Source: Trachythela sp. YZ-2020
Taxonomy: Eukaryota > Cnidaria > Anthozoa > Malacalcyonacea > Clavulariidae
DNA: 64,000 nt
Reading direction: 5' to 3'
NCBI GenBank assembly: GCA_016169945.1
Contig: JADLSH010000193.1
Span: 2,728,001-2,792,000 of the forward strand
Made by a program: the position numbers and the translations under genes. The notes beneath the pieces are model-generated. The model searched no databases, was not told the origin of the DNA, and was given only the letters and a program-made list of their open reading frames with translations. Below, in pieces: positions 33,001 through 44,895 of the stretch (position 1 is the stretch's first letter; each line of letters begins with the position of its first letter).

Positions 33001-33555
33001 GGAGGGCTCAGGTATCGAGACATAAGCTATTTTAAACCAAGGATGCTTGACAATACATGATGGAAGGACTTCAACTTGGCGAGACAATGTCACTGTTTAA
33101 ATAATCGATGTACTCCTCATTTTCCATACAACATTGGCACTCTTTAGCATATATATGAGTCTCAATGCGACAATTGCCACATTTATACCTGAAATATTAT
33201 ATTAATTTTGTAATTTGAATGTTGTACATGTAGAGACAAATAATACACGAGTCGCGAAACCCATGTTACGCAACAAAATCAAAGTGAAATATTTACCATT
33301 TTACATTCTATACCATCAACTCTTCGCTGCATGTAGTTCCTTGAGACGTTCTTCGTACAATTTGTTGCTCTTTTTCGCGATATTTTGCGAGCCATTCTTC
33401 GTCAGCGACTAGTTCATTATTTATATACGGAAGACGTCTTGTCCGTAATCGCTGATTGGTGTTTTCATCGATTTCACTCGGTTTCTCGGTTTGATACTGC
33501 CCGGGAATATAGTTCCAATCAGAGTCATCGCTTTGGTAGCTATTATTTTCTGTAC
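33000..33555 (-). pseudogene. P2X7 C-terminal-like zinc-binding domain gene
   Basis: Minus-strand exon A (33555-33297, acceptor TTCAG, donor GTAAAT) reads SDDSDWNYIPGQYQTEKPSE and DEEWLAKYREKEQQIVRRTS. Exon B (from 33188, acceptor ATTTCAG) reads WYKCGNCRIETH, KECQCCMENEEYIDYL and, one frame over, SCIVKHPWFKIAYVS. The Cys-x2-Cys ... Cys-x-Cys-Cys ... Cys-(I)-x-x-H-P order matches the cytoplasmic C-terminal domain of P2X7 receptors, which many invertebrates use in stand-alone proteins. A TAG near the end of exon A and a frame slip in exon B imply decay or sequence error. No ion-channel portion is visible. Confidence 0.55.
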
Positions 33556-33719
33556 CTGAACTCGTTTACGACATTTTTTAACGGGCTTGATCGCGATTCT
33601 CCCTTTACATTTATATACTTTTCACTTATCCGAGTAGGCAATGCGTTCCTATTGTGACGTATTAGTTACCGGTTTCCCACCTTCACGGTTTTCAAAAACT
33701 TTTGCCTTTAAAATATTAA

Positions 33720-36290
33720 ATTTTCAAATTTTGCTCATTAAGGATTATTATCGCAATTAGTTATGCAGGGAAATATGTCTATGTAAGATATTAGAAGCGT
33801 ATGCAACTTTTCCGAGTGTTCAAGTGTGGTGTAGTGTTCGATGGATTGGCTTACCGTTTGTCGGAAACGTAAGTACCTATGGTCTTATATCATTATCAAC
33901 AATTTTAGAATGAATCTCATATGTTGTGATGGAATTGTTTTTGAGTCCTGATGTAAACGAAAGATCGGGTACAAGATAGAAATTTTGAAAATTATACTTT
34001 TCATACGATGCTACAATTTTGATTAGATCGCAACAGTCTTACGAATTCATCCTTCTCATCACGCACAGAATTGAGGCAGTGCTGCCAATAAGACCATATT
34101 TTTGCAGGTAGAGAAATTTGACTTTCACTATAGATTACATGTACAATTATTACAATATACCTGCCGGGCAAAACGAGACGTATAAAGAGTGTGACTGTCA
34201 TATAGAAACAAGGAAGCATTGCTTTTCTTAAACTTTGATATGTTATGTAGAATTAAGAAAAACAATTCAGTTCAGTGCAAAATACCTTTTCTTGAGGTAA
34301 TATTGTTACATTCATCGGCAAGAACAACGACAGGTAGCAAAATGAGACGGATATATTATATACAGAAAAATTATTCAAAGCTGAAAATTCTGCTAATGGT
34401 ACAATAAAACTAATTGTAAAAGTACAGTAGCAATCATGAACGTATATCACATGTGCTACTTGTTACTGATGAGTCACACCGTTTCCTTTGTGGACGCATG
34501 TCAAACCAGTTTCATCACAGTTGAATATTTCATGTACTTTAAAGTTATGTTTATTTAATACAGGTTTCAGATTTTCAAAGTATAAATATAGAGATGTTTT
34601 ATTCAAACCAAAAACACGATTTATGGACACAGATTCCTGTTTTTGAAGTGACAACCTTGGGGGCGCTTGAGAAATCTAGCAACAAAGTCGCGACTAGCCG
34701 TTTTAGTGTCAGAATTAAAATTGTTATTAATGTTGTTCTTTTGACGATAATCATGCCTATGCATGGTCTATACCATGGTCCTAATATCATTTATAGAAAG
34801 ACGACAAAAACTTGATCCATGTCAATTATATGCTTTTCAAGCTCTTTCGTTTGGTCATGTGAAAGAATAGCACGATAACGCCCCAAAACAGTTTTCATAT
34901 CTCTCGTCTGTTGAGAAACATTTTAGCTTACTATTAACTCTACGGTTCAGGGAAACCTTTTGCACTCCATAGACAACAGCAGCTTGATGTGTTGACATCT
35001 CTTTATTGTCAACTGTCAAAATGGCAAGTTTCATTTGCTGCTCAGACCAGTTTGCACGTTCAGTCTTGCGTTTGTAGTTTCTAACGATTCTAAAGAGAAT
35101 AAAATGTTTGTTTGGCATGTCGTTAACTGATAGCTAGACAGAAATGACTGACAAAATCAAACTACTGTGTACACAGACTATTTTATGGATTGACATAATA
35201 AATACATACAAAATCCAAATTCAATAGAAAATTTTTGAACAATGGTGTACATATATCTAGGGTTGGAAGATGGTAGTAGAGACATTCACTGCATTGAAAC
35301 AGCAATTTGTGGACTATAATATATATGTACATGCTGCATTATAAATCTATAAAGAAATAATGATCATAATACACCTAAATACTTTATAATATAGATGAAA
35401 ACATTACAACAGATAGCGACAATCCATAGAAACTTACAGAAATGTACAATATAAATCTTATAAGGGATTTGCCTGTCTCATTTAACCCCACACTGGCCCA
35501 CGGCTCTTGAGTGAATTGAAAAGCCCAAATTTCTAAAAATTAAGACAAAATACACCCATACGATGAAAAGACATGTGCATACTGAACAAATAGGGTTTAT
35601 TTATTAGCTGCGATGTTTTAAACAGAAGAAAAGACTATTGAAAAAAGCTGAGTAATAACTTACCTCAATATCGCTACCTCATCTTTAGTATCATTAATAA
35701 AATTAAAGATTATTTTCGCTTGTAAATAGCTTCCAGCCTTTGAGTACGTTGAAAAACTTCGAAGAAGATATGTTTATGAGCTCCCAATGTTTATATTGAA
35801 TAAAGAGCAGTGAAACATTGGGGACACTTGTCTCATTTAGCCCCGGTTTCTCGTTTTGCCCCGCATTACGCAGTGTAGAACAAGCAAAAAACAAAAACTC
35901 ACCTTGAAAGCTGTTAACAGATCCCGGCAAAACTCTTGGCTATTTCAAGTGATATAAACAGTCCCATATGGTTTCTGAATCTTTTTTCTAGGGATTTTTT
36001 TAAGCAGACAAGATGAAGGAAAAAGCAATAATTATAGTTTCACAGTTGATCAGAACATCAGAGTAAAAACTTGGTTACGCAGGAAAAATTAGTTCTGCAA
36101 AAAAAATTAATAATGTGGGAAAAATTGTTCATTCAGATAGCATCAGTTATTAGGGATAAATTAGTTATTCAGGAAATAATTATCTAAACAGGATACCAAA
36201 AGTGACTGCGCCTTTTCCGCCCGCTGAGCTGATAACTTGGAATGCTCTTTTGGGATATGAAGAACCAGGGACGTTGGCACTAATTAAAAT
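33720..36290. repeat. Segmental duplication with pogo remnant, copy 1 (partner 37425-39000)
   Basis: Shared with the partner: the GTTATGCAGG/TATTTATGTAAGATATTAGA block (33755 / 37545), the CGTTTGTCGGAAA block (33856 / 37645), the transposase remnant (34440 / 37750), TTGCCTGTCTCATTTAACCC (35468 / 38173), GCTTGTAAATAGCTTCCAGC (35719 / 38418) and GACTGCGCCTTTTCC (36204 / 38923). Copy 1 is longer, keeping the transposase N-terminus that copy 2 has lost. Confidence 0.85.
34463..35118 (-). pseudogene. pogo/Tigger-like transposase, decayed
   Basis: On the minus strand the N-terminus (35118 downward) reads VRNYKRKTERANWSEQQMKL followed by an STHQAAVVYGV helix-turn-helix of the psq/pogo type. Further on (34654 downward) come SINRVFGLNKTSLYLYFENL and EIFNCDETGLTCV, the first catalytic Asp region of the DDE domain. 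The second and third acidic residues are not found. Pogo-type enzymes cut and paste DNA with TA target sites; this copy has several frameshifts and is dead. Confidence 0.75.
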
Positions 36291-36299
36291 ATCAACTAA

Positions 36300-37424
36300 A
36301 ACACATAACACCCAGGTAAAAAGATAACCTTCTAGTAGAGGTAAAAATTATATTATATACTCTAGTGTACATAGTGCATATCCCTGGTACACTGTATGAG
36401 ACTGCACACCTAAAATATCTCATGTAAACACACACTAACCTCACCTTAGTAAACGAGCTTATTATGTATCGCTCGCCTCCATGCAAATGTGCCCCTAAAG
36501 AGACATTGTTTCCAACGATTAAACATAATATGCAACAGTATGAATTGCAACAGCACTCTAACTGCACTCTAAGATGCAACAGCACTCTAACTTCGTGATG
36601 TGAAGGAACTTTTTAACTTGTTCCACCGATTTATGGAACACTCAGGAGATTGGGAGGACACGAAAAAGTGAATGGTTGATGAACTAATCTTAAATATTCT
36701 GCAATTTGAACGTTATTTCCGTTCACTATATTCAACATATATGTTACGCCTTACTGCATGATTATAGCCTGGAAAAATTAGCGAACATTATCATGTTAAC
36801 AGTTGCAAATATTTTCTACCGTTTCTTTATTATGGAAATACGAACTCACAGACAGGTTTATACCCGGCATGCGGTATCAATAATCTCACAATGACTTTCG
36901 TAAAATTGTTTGGTAATTAATGTTGAAAAATATTATGGTACAGCTATTCTCGAGTTGTGTAAAGCTAGGAAGTGGTCCAGAACAGACGTTCATTTTCCAT
37001 CGGCACGTTTTTGTATGATGTGTGAAAACTGTTCAGAAAAATGCGTCTCAAATTCTATGCGTTTCGTATATCGCTGAAAGTTTAGATCTTTTCTGTGAAG
37101 GCACAGAAAACGTTTTACCGTCACATGAAATTAACTTTAATTTTATATAAAACACTCAATGACATGATGTTGAATAAAAATCCACGTTGTAAATTTGCTT
37201 TAACCTTCGATGCACTTTCCATATGCTAAAAATAGAAGAGCGGATTAATCACTGCAGGAGTATGAATATTCTTTGTTTTATCTCCCACTGCATTGTGGTC
37301 GTAATACTAATAAGGATGCAATGCGTTAAGGAAATTTGAAATAGATCTGATGCTTAGGCTAATGCGTTGCTGGCTCGCTAGAGCAGATTTATACTATACA
37401 TTTTGCTTTTTTTCCTTTGAATAT
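36300..37424. other. Non-coding region between the duplicated segments
   Basis: No gene recognised. A short duplication, AACAGCACTCTAACT-type, occurs at 36545-36590. Confidence 0.3.
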
Positions 37425-39000
37425 TATTGAAGCATTAAAGCTAATATTTTTCCAAGAATAGTATCGAGGATTTTAGGAAAGTCGTGGATGTAGGCATTTA
37501 TCAGCAAAATTAGCTATGCAGAGCAATTAATTATGTGGGAAAAATTAGTTATGCAGGATAAAGTTATTTATGTAAGATATTAGAAGTGTATCACAGTACA
37601 CCCTTTCCGAGTGTTGAATTGCTCAATAGACTCACTTAATTACCCTTTGTCGGAAATGTTAGCATCTATTCTTATATCTTTATATTATTGTAATTTCTTC
37701 AGACTTCAATTTCAGATTTCAATTTCGTCAAACTAATTGTGAAAGTACATTAGCAATCATGAACATATATCACATGTACCAGTTGTTACTGATGAGACAC
37801 ACCGTTTTCCTTTCGGTGCTTCAACTTTCACTTGCTTGTGGACGCATGTCAAACAAGTTTCGTCACAGTTGAATATTTGATGTACTTTAAAGTAATGTTC
37901 ATTTAATACAATTTTCAAATAATGAAAGTATAAATTTACAGATGTTTTATTCAAACCAAAAACACGATTTATGGACACAGATTCCGGTTTTTGAAGTGAC
38001 AACCTAGGTTGGCGCTAGAGGAATCTAGCAACAAAGTCACGACCAGTCAGTTTAGTGTCAGAATCAACATTGTTTTTGATGTTGTTTTTTGACGATAATC
38101 ATGCATATACCATGGTCCTAATATCATTTATAGAAAGACCATAAAAAACTTAATCCATGTCAATTATATGCTTTGCCTGTCTCATTGAACCCCACACTGG
38201 CCCACAGCTCTTGAGTGAATTCAAAGGCCCAAATTACTACAAATTAAGACAAAATACACCCATACGATGAAAGACATGTGCTAAAGCATGCTGAACAAAT
38301 AGGGTGTATTTCATAGCAGCGATGTTTTAAACAGAAGAAAAGACTATGAGTAATAAATTACCTCAATTTCGCTACTTCAACTTTAGTATCATCCACAAAA
38401 TGAAAGATTATTTTCGCTTGTAAATAGCTTCCAGCCTTTGAGCACGTTGAAAAACTTCGAAGGAGATAGGTTTATGAGCCCGCAATGTTTATATTGAAGA
38501 AAGAGCAGTGAAACGCTGGGGACACATGTCAGTGCACACTTGTCTCATTTAGCCCCGCTGTCTCGTTTTGCCCCGCATTACGCAGTGTAGAACAAGCAAT
38601 GAACATATCGGTAGAACAAAAACTCACCTTGAGAGCGGTGAACACATCCCGCCCCAACTTAGCTATTTCAAGTGATATAAACAGCCCCATAAAATTTCTG
38701 AATCTTTTTTCTAGGGATTTTTTTAAGTAGACAAGATGAAGGAAAAAGCAACAATGCTAGTATCACAGTTGATCAGAACATCAGAGTAAAAACTTGCAGA
38801 AAACTTGTAAAAACTGCAGAAAGAATTAATTATATGGGAAAAATTAGTTATTCAGATAGCATTAGTTGTGTGGGAAAAATTAGTTATTCAGGGAAAAATT
38901 ATCTATGCAGGATACCAAAAGTGACTGCGCCTTTTCCGACGGCTGAGCTGATAACTTGGAATGCTCTTTTGGGATATTAACTAAAACACATAAAGACATA
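37425..39000. repeat. Segmental duplication with pogo remnant, copy 2
   Basis: Shorter partner of 33720-36290. Its left part (37425-37690) also matches the block at 42775-43070 in each ~5.87 kb unit, so the two duplicated families share an ancestral piece. Confidence 0.85.
37757..38170 (-). pseudogene. pogo/Tigger-like transposase fragment, second copy
   Basis: The minus strand reads SINRVFGLNKTSVNLYFHYL and IFNCDETCLTCVHK, the same segment as 34463-34654 with changes including Gly to Cys after the catalytic Asp-Glu-Thr. The N-terminal part is deleted. Non-functional. Confidence 0.75.
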
Positions 39001-39438
39001 ACCTCACAGCAAAAGTAAATATTATATTATATACTCTAGAGTACATAGTGCATATCCTGGGTGCCCTGTATGAGCCTGCACAACTGAAATATCTTATGTA
39101 AACACACATTATTATAATTTTAACGAACATTATAACGTATTTTACGGGCTAAAATGAACAAAACAGCGTGCTGAATTTTAATGAGCGAGTGGAGCGACAG
39201 AAAACCATGGCATTGTTTACGTCTTTAGCCGGCTGACGGCAAGTTTTTTTTACACTTTTAACGATAAAATAAAGCAAGTTAGCTCTGCTGCCCGACCCAC
39301 GTCCAATACTCTAGAGATCATATGTTTGTGGCTTTTGTTTCAAAGGTCTTTGAAATATATAACTTAAAATGGGTAACTTTTCCCTTGACATTGACTAACA
39401 TTATTAATCCGGGTAAAATTGCACTTGAGGAAGAGTAA
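39001..39438. other. Spacer left of the tandem array
   Basis: Unique sequence up to the array breakpoint at 39438/39439; no gene recognised. Confidence 0.4.
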
Positions 39439-40133
39439 ATTGTGACTTAATGGTTAACAAGAGATACTGTGTGTATTCACCATTGTGTTTTAACCTCTTA
39501 ATTAACTACAATGTGCCTTTTATATATTTTATAATCCTAACCTGTCTAGAGTAAGACATTTTTTAACCTATTCCCAACAATTTTCCCTAAAATACCAATG
39601 ACAATACAGTGTGCGGCTGAATGTGTTGACAAGAAACATATGTAGAGTAGTAGATACAAGAAGTCTGGTTTTAAAACTGTCAATTTCCAATATCTTTCAT
39701 TGTCAAAGTAAATCATTTGTTTGGTTTTTCTGTGGGCCAGGGGTGAAAAAAATAGGCGAGCACGCAAGCAGCGTTCGCAGAAAATTCTTCAACAGCCACA
39801 GGAATTTTTTAGGTTGATTTGAAAATTTGAAGAAAGACTCATTACATGCTTAATTTGCTTTACCAGTCATGGTTGACAGGAAATTTGCAATATTGTTGAT
39901 TGTATAACCTCGCTGGCTGATAGTTTTATCTCACAAGAATAGAGATTGCATGCCCCTCATGCCACTAGCTGCTTTGCTTGACTACTTATGTTAACTGTGC
40001 TACATCCTTACGCTCTGCATACAGTAAAGTTTCTATTTGGTCAAAGCTACAAGCAGTTGAACTGTGGAAGCAAGATTTAAGCCTACTTCGGCTGCACCAT
40101 AAGTACTGAGTAAAGTTATTAAGTTGTTATACT

Positions 40134-40600
40134 GGGTTTGGTGGATAATCCAAATGAGTAGATATATACATAATTTAAGATCTAACCAGGAACGGTTGCG
40201 AAAAATGCAACACTAGGTCCTCTGGCCGGAATTGAACCGACGGCCCTGCGATTCCGGTGCAGCACTCTAACCAACTGAGCTACAGAGGCCAGTTGCTGAG
40301 CTGTAACCGTAAGTTCTGTATATATAGGTTATCGGGAGTGCGGGTTGTGATAAGGTAACCTATATATATATATACAGAGCTTACCCGATAACTTATATAT
40401 ACAGAACTTACGGTTACATCTCAGCAACTGGTCTCTGTAGCTCAGTTGGTTAGAGCGCTGCACCGGAATCCCAGGGCCGTGGGTTCAATTTCTGCCAGAG
40501 GACCTAGTGTTGCATTTTTCGCAACCGTTCGTGGTTAGGTCTTAAATTGTCTATATATCTACTCACTTGGATTATCCACCAAACCCTGCAGTATTGTAGT
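40134..40600. repeat. Foldback of two inverted tRNA-derived SINEs (unit 1)
   Basis: A minus-strand SINE (tRNA-like head 40219-40288) faces a plus-strand SINE (head 40432-40501) with a short AT-rich spacer near 40363-40378. The arms pair over about 220 bp, so a transcript would fold into a long duplex. The plus copy has TTTCTGCC in its T-arm and the minus copy ATTGAACCGA; both lack U33. Confidence 0.85.
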
Positions 40601-41859
40601 TCAACCAAGTGAAGTGCAGAAAAAAATCTTTGCAGTTTACCTTATCACAACCCGCACTCCCGATAATAATGCGACGAGCGTCTGCTAAAATTATACGTGA
40701 AAACAATCGATTATATACCCTATATTTACACGCAAAATCTAAGAATATTTACATAGTTTAACACTTACTTTTCAGATTATTGTTTCAATCTTCAAATATT
40801 GGAATATTTCTTCCTATTTTCGTTAAAATTTGCAGAAGATTTGGATGTATAAAGTTTTAATTCAATAAGATTTTTGAAAGGATGCGCTGTGAGAGCACGC
40901 TCGCTAAGCATCCTGGGTGCCCATATATGGCACTCGTCTGCATACCGCTGAAGGCACTGATCTCAAATATCTGAACAATCCAGCATATAAGCAACAATAA
41001 TCAGCAACCATAATCTCTGTCTTCCTGAAAAACTTTTCATCCCATCTTCAAAATAATTCTCTTCATTATTTTCCCAAAATAATTCATTAATCTTTATTTA
41101 TAGGACTACAGAGTTCCATGAGTTTTTCGCCATTGTATTTGAACTCAACTAAAACAAAGTCCTTTCAACTCAATCATATATGTCGAAAATCAGATAGATT
41201 TTTACTTTTAATTTGTTTAATATGGCTACGGGTGAAAAAACTCTCTTGACCATTGAAAATATACCGGGAGGAATTTTAAAAATACATGTGTTTTGATACG
41301 ACGCAAAACATATTAAAAATTCAACGTTTGCGATCTATCGAATTGACGTAATCGATCGAATTACTTGACGAGCTGTCCGGCGTGTCAATAACATTACAAG
41401 TATTCTTCAAACTAAGAAATATCCAACGCCAGAATATTATTTTATGACGCAAGAATATCATTCTTGAAATAAAAAAAACGTCCTCCGGATTATTTTGCTT
41501 AGATTAATTTTCTTATTTTAAGAAATGTTTTCTTAAAACAAAAACTTTTTTCTTATAATTTTTCTTGACAAGAATTAATTTCTTAAAATAAGAAAAATAA
41601 TCTAAAAAATAAGAATTTTATTCTAGGCTAGACTTACAAGTACATGTACTGTATGTGGTTGTTCATGGCCGCTATTCTTGCAAATGGGGCCAAAATAGCA
41701 TTTGTAGCAAGGGATTTGTAAACAAACTGCTCTCCTGTTTTGGCAATTTGGCCAAAAATGGCCTCCGTGTTTAAAAATAAAAAAATTACTCCTGGCAAAT
41801 ATAAAATAATTTCGTGGCAAAAACAGCTCTAATAGTTAAAAGGGGCTAAACAGCCCATA

Positions 41860-42165
41860 ATGTGAGCCAAAACGACCCCATTTCAAATTGGCCCAAAGCG
41901 GCCCCCTATGGCTAAAACGGCCCCAGAGTTGCGTTTTGGCCCCTGTCAGGGTGTCAAAATGGCCCCTGTTTAAAAGAGCCCAAACGGTTCCCTGGAGCTA
42001 AAACGGCCCCAGAGTTGTGTTTTGGCCCCTACCAGGGCCAAAACGGCCCCTGTTTAGAAGAGGCCAAACGGCCCCTTGGGGCTAAAACGGCCCCAGAGTT
42101 GTCTTTTGGCCCCTGTCAGGGCCAAATCGGCCCCTCTCTTAAAGAGCCAAAAATGGCCCCAAAAA
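41860..42165. repeat. 85-bp minisatellite (unit 1)
   Basis: The motif GCTAAAACGGCCCCAGAGTT recurs at 41911, 41997 and 42081 (84-86 bp apart), each followed by GTTTTGGCCCCT and GGGCCAAAACGGCCCCTGTT-type sequence. The internal GGCC inverted symmetry makes each unit self-complementary. More GC-rich than its surroundings. Confidence 0.85.
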
Positions 42166-43660
42166 CATTACTGTGTATGTTTGTTTGCTGTATAATCATG
42201 TATTTTGACAATTCACTGGACAGTACAGATGAACACTGATGGAAGCTAAATGCTAAATAAATATGAAATGAGATATCTGCAGATTGGGAACAAAGACTGT
42301 TTGTGACATGTTTGTTTAGCACATGGCAAGTGCAGTATCAATATCTTATGAACACAGACAACATGCACACTATTATAATTGTACCACAAAGATATTAAAA
42401 GGCATTGTCTCTACTCTTCCAAATTTATTTGCAATTGCAAGATGCAATTGACAGCTTTGAAGTAAAGAATGATTTCTAATAACAGGAACAATAATGTTGG
42501 TACCAAGAATTCCATTGACAATAGTCTGAACACTCTGATAAGTCGCTTTGAAAACCACATGTATACATCTTATATATTATTATTATTTACAATAATCACA
42601 GTGTTGTAATTGCACTGTTGTAATCTCATCGTTTGGACAAGAAAATAAATGTATACATACAGTGTGCCATTAGCAATATAAATACGTTCAATATTACTAA
42701 TTGGTCGAGGAGTTTTGCATGCAGTTTGGGCGTCAAGGCAGCACTTTCCTTGCGATAGTAACTCCTAGTAATATACATTTTTCCTTTGAATATTATGTAA
42801 GCATCAAAGCTAATATTCTTCCAAGAATAGTATCGAGGATTTTAGGAAAGTCGTGGTGTAGGCATTCATTAGCAAAATTAGTTATGTGGATCAATTAATT
42901 ATGTGGGAAAAATTAATTATGCGGGGTAAAAATTAGTTATGTTGGAAAAAGTTATTTATGTAAGATATTAGAAGTGTATGCACCCTTTCCGAGTGTTGAA
43001 TTGTTCAATGGACCCACTTACCCTTTGTCGGAAATGGTAGTAACTATTCTTATATCGTCATATTGTTGTAATTTCCTCGGATATATATTTAGGCCGAAAA
43101 CGCCTTATAACTACATTGCCAAACTGAACATTATTGGGAACGTGTTGGAGTCTAAACCGTATTCTTATTACATATTGAGGTATATAGAAAATTCATTATT
43201 TATTTACTTATTTAAGTTACTTCTGTTAAATGATACTCTTGTGAAATTCTGAACGTAATAAGACGACGATTGTACATACATAAGATTTTCGAATCACTTC
43301 TTCAAATAAATACACATTCCTAAAGTTTCGAAACACGAAAGAAAGTTGAACATCTTTTTTATAAAAGGAAAATTATTTCAATTACTTCAATTTGCTAACG
43401 TGTTAATCTGCAAGATATACGTTAATGCTAAACTTTATAGTCTTTAAGATTTTAATTCTAAACTTGGTGATTATAAACCATTTAAATCTTCTACATATTG
43501 GTAATCCGATTTTCAACCTGTGTACGATTGCAGGAGGAAATTTAAATACCTCAGGAGTTGTACGTTCTTCAGTCGATCAAAACTGTACGCTTTCGATATA
43601 AACCGCAACTTAACGGATTGCTCAATAATATATTTGATTGTTTTTTTAGTTTCAACAAGA

Positions 43661-44773
43661 ATGAAGTTTGCTTGTGCAGTTGTGTTGTTGTTGGTTGTTT
43701 GTACAACCGTGTCTTCTGGAAGAGTCAGGCAAAGTGATGAAGTAAGATCTTCTAAGAATTCGGATCCGTTGCGCGGATTACGCTTACACGAGGTGTACGT
43801 TTTTTGAGACTACAATAGTCAGTGGGCCATTTTCAAAAATAATTCTGAATGAGTTTTGATGACGTATATTTTAGAGATAGAATTAAATTAAAGAAAATAA
43901 AGCTAAAATTTCGTTTCGTTGATTTCATTCTTCAATTGTTTTTGGCCTTACACGTCATTAAATGAAATTTCTTACTTCATATATTTTTCAGAAATTGATA
44001 CTCATGCAATATGTAAAATAGTGACTTGGTTCTGGGTGCAAAAAAGTAAATTTTGTCATTCGTTTTCTATTTAGTGCTCGTAGACTTGATACAATATTTT
44101 CTTTCCCAACGCTAGATGAATTTGCTCTGCTACATAGGAGATGATATTGCTAATTCCAGATGATTTTCCTTGCTAATGAGATATTGCTTTTCTTTCAACA
44201 GAAAGAGAATGATGAGAGAAATGCTCGTACTACAATTTTGTGTGAACCACATTTTTGTGCTCCTGCAGTTTGTGTTCTACCGGAACAATGGTGAGGATAT
44301 AGTTTACACGCTTTTTTATATATAAATATATATGACTTAAGGCGGACTGTTGAATTTTTCACAAACCCTAATTAAGTCGCTTAAATTCAGGTCAGTTTTA
44401 AGTTTACAGTGTCTATATGACACAAAGTTTTTCGCTTTCAGATATTGAATTGTTTCTGATGTGCATTGACAGGTTATAAATAGTTACAGCCAAAATTTAT
44501 GACTTTCCCATATTATCCACTCTTTGATAAATCCGAAAGGATATTATTTTTGTTTTCGGGTTTGCCTTACTATAAAATTATCAGGATATTTCTGCATTTT
44601 AGAATTTTGTTTCCTGCTTATGTATTCTAGAGTTTCTCAGACAGTTTGATCCTTTAAACCCAACAGTAAATGATAAGTTTAGTATACCATTCTTATACCA
44701 TTGTTTTTTTTCCTTTAGCGTTTTTTTTCCTTTAGAGAGAATATGTCGATGCGGGATAGTGCCACAACGCTAA
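43661..44773 (+). CDS. Small secreted six-cysteine peptide gene, copy 1 (3 exons)
   Basis: Exon 1 (43661-43741, donor GAA|GTAAGA) encodes a Met-Lys start, a 15-residue hydrophobic signal core and a short basic stretch. Exon 2 (44202-44290, acceptor TTTCAACAG, donor ATG|GTGAGG) supplies three cysteines with four residues between each pair. Exon 3 (44719-44773, acceptor TTTCCTTTAG, stop TAA 44771) adds three more, the last two as Cys-Arg-Cys. Phases agree (0, then 2). Product about 74 residues: signal peptide plus a mature part of roughly 50 with spacing C-x4-C-x4-C-x5-C-x8-C-x-C. A second in-phase donor at 43793 would add 17 residues. AATAAA lies at 44890. Could be antimicrobial, toxin-like or inhibitory; family not recognised. 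If exon 2 is read through instead, the product stops at TGA 44292 with three cysteines. Confidence 0.65.
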
Positions 44774-44889
44774 CATGGAGTATTTCAGCAGCTTCATTTC
44801 ATCGATTATTTCTTATGTTGTAGTGTAAAATGACCGAATGCTGGGATTGTTTTAGCGAGTGATCATATGTTATTCTAGACTAGTTGTTC

Positions 44890-44895
44890 AATAAA
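44890..44895 (+). terminator. Polyadenylation signal of peptide gene, copy 1
   Basis: AATAAA 117 bp after the stop codon of exon 3; the same hexamer is kept in units 2 and 3 (near 50767 and 56625). Confidence 0.6.

Noticed and set aside
41623..41820. 65-codon minus-strand frame (and others) preserved in all three tandem units
   Set aside because: Preservation reflects recent duplication of the whole unit; non-coding sequence is equally conserved, so there is no evidence of selection on these frames.
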